From: a bacterium
GTDB taxonomy: Bacteria; Zhuqueibacterota; QNDG01; JAGLOF01
Assembly (NCBI GenBank): GCA_016934955.1
Contig: JAFGRY010000032.1
Span: 1 to 64,000 of the forward strand
DNA length: 64,000 nucleotides
Direction: 5' to 3'
The notes under the pieces were generated by a model, which had not been told where the DNA came from, did no database searches, and saw only the letters and a program-made list of their open reading frames with translations. The position numbers and the translations under genes were made by a program. Positions 63,288 to 64,000 of this stretch are shown piece by piece. Within the stretch, counting starts at the first letter, position 1; the number at the start of each line of letters is the position of its first letter.

Positions 63288-64000
63288 ATGGATAGACGCA
63301 CATTTGTCAAGCAGACAGGTGCGGGAGCTGCGGCGGCCACACTGCCGTTTCTCTTCAGCCGCTGCAACGGTTCCGGCGACCGTCCCAATATCATTTACAT
63401 CATGAGTGATGACCACGCCTTCCAGGCCATCTCCGCCTACGGAAGCGGCCTGAACGTCACGCCCAACATAGACCGGCTGGCGAAGGAAGGGGTTCGGTTT
63501 ACCAGCAGCTTCTGCACCAACTCCATCTGCGCCCCCAGCAGGGCGGTGCTGCTGACCGGAAAATACAGCCATAAAAACGGGGTGATCGATAACCGGGAGG
63601 TCTTTGACGGATCGCAGCAGACGTTTCCGAAGCTGCTGCGCCGGGCCGGATACGCAACCGCGATGATCGGCAAGTGGCACCTGAAAAGCGATCCGACCGG
63701 GTTCGATTACTGGAACATCCTGCCGGGGCAGGGGCACTACTACAATCCCGATTTTATCGAGATGGGTGAGCGCAAACGGGTGGAAGGGTACGTAACCGAT
63801 CTGATCACCGATTTCGGCCTGAACTGGCTGAAAACCCGTCCGGCCGAACAGCCATTCTGTCTGCTGCTTCATCACAAAGCGCCTCACCGCAGCTGGATGC
63901 CGGCGCCTGACAAGCTGCAGCTGTATCAGAACAGACGGTTCCCCCTTCCCGAAACATTCTATGACGACTACCGCACCCGCAGCGCCGCCGCCTCTGATCA
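63288..64000 (+). CDS. Sulfatase (type I, formylglycine-dependent), 3' truncated by window end
   Basis: At least 237 residues are visible; the gene runs off the window. The N-terminus M-D-R-R-T-F-V-K-Q resembles a twin-arginine signal followed by a Cys (L-F-S-R-C), so it may be a Tat-exported lipoprotein. The sulfatase core shows P-N-I-I-Y-I-M-S-D-D (metal ligands), the formylglycine motif C-A-P-S-R-A (C about 81), L-T-G-K and G-K-W-H-L. An anaerobic- or FGE-type maturase must convert the Cys. With GH2 and GalM it suggests use of a sulfated glycan. Confidence 0.93.
   Translation, partial: MDRRTFVKQTGAGAAAATLPFLFSRCNGSGDRPNIIYIMSDDHAFQAISAYGSGLNVTPNIDRLAKEGVRFTSSFCTNSICAPSRAVLLTGKYSHKNGVIDNREVFDGSQQTFPKLLRRAGYATAMIGKWHLKSDPTGFDYWNILPGQGHYYNPDFIEMGERKRVEGYVTDLITDFGLNWLKTRPAEQPFCLLLHHKAPHRSWMPAPDKLQLYQNRRFPLPETFYDDYRTRSAAASD

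Noticed and set aside
1-64000. CRISPR arrays, prophage or complete insertion sequences
   Set aside because: No regularly spaced short repeats, integrase, transposase or phage structural genes were found on either strand.

Overview
The window (64 kb, mostly GC-moderate, AT-richer over about 0.8-5.3 kb) looks like a chromosomal contig from a flagellated, non-Bacteroidetes member of the FCB (Fibrobacteres-Chlorobi-Bacteroidetes) superphylum or a related candidate phylum (KSB1, Marinimicrobia, Calditrichota or Zixibacteria-like). Seven genes encode large secreted proteins ending in the same 80-90 residue module (N-Y-P-N-P-F-N near its start, a V-x-Y-N/D-x-x-G-R/Q core, a G-I-Y-x-Y/R-x-x segment and a final R-K/R-M-x-L), which is the type A sorting domain of the type IX secretion system (T9SS). 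A fliW-csrA pair argues against Bacteroidetes, which normally lack both. No T9SS machinery gene lies in the window, so the exact phylum cannot be read from it.

Layout. 0-9 kb: a membrane-anchored thioredoxin, three T9SS cargo proteins (a Cys-rich/FN3 protein, an FG-GAP repeat protein, and an amidohydrolase fused to a beta-sandwich and a sorting tail) and an outer-membrane-type protein. The long intergenic gaps hold two diverged copies of a repeated element, each ending in a terminator hairpin. 9.2-9.9 kb: fliW-csrA. 10.5-16.8 kb: a phosphorelay locus (single-domain response regulator, 1,700-residue periplasmic-propeller hybrid kinase with two receivers and an HPt domain, and a response regulator with a Cys4 motif). 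16.9-19.3 kb, minus strand: asd plus an aminotransferase.

19.6-36.1 kb is the most interesting accessory region. Four consecutive T9SS cargo genes encode a 2,560-residue SGNH hydrolase with about eleven Big_1 Ig repeats, a second SGNH hydrolase with a dockerin and a cohesin-like domain, a cohesin-like scaffold-type protein, and a PKD/InlB-like repeat protein. The first is preceded by a near-consensus sigma-54 promoter and the second by a sigma-70 promoter that would give a leaderless mRNA. Together they could form an extracellular, cellulosome-like carbohydrate-ester-degrading assembly.

36-48.7 kb: a FadL-like outer membrane protein, then a long plus-strand housekeeping run (SPOR lipoprotein, yebC, ruvC, ruvA, ruvB, queA, ispD, ispF, dedA-type, gltX, polA) closed by a minus-strand tRNA-Leu(CAG). 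48.8-53.2 kb: smpB, tyrS, a PAP2 phosphatase, a macro-domain protein and an NCS2 purine permease. 53.2-59.4 kb, minus strand: a small membrane protein, cyclophilin, typA, an AMP-forming acyl ligase and a DUF1846 protein. 59.6-64 kb: a glycan-utilisation cluster of GH2 lipoprotein, aldose 1-epimerase lipoprotein and a sulfatase cut by the window end.

Several start codons were re-chosen from ribosome-binding-site position and signal peptides: TTG for typA, the DUF1846 gene and ispD, and an apparent CTG start for the hybrid kinase. All assignments come from reading the sequence; no database searches were run.
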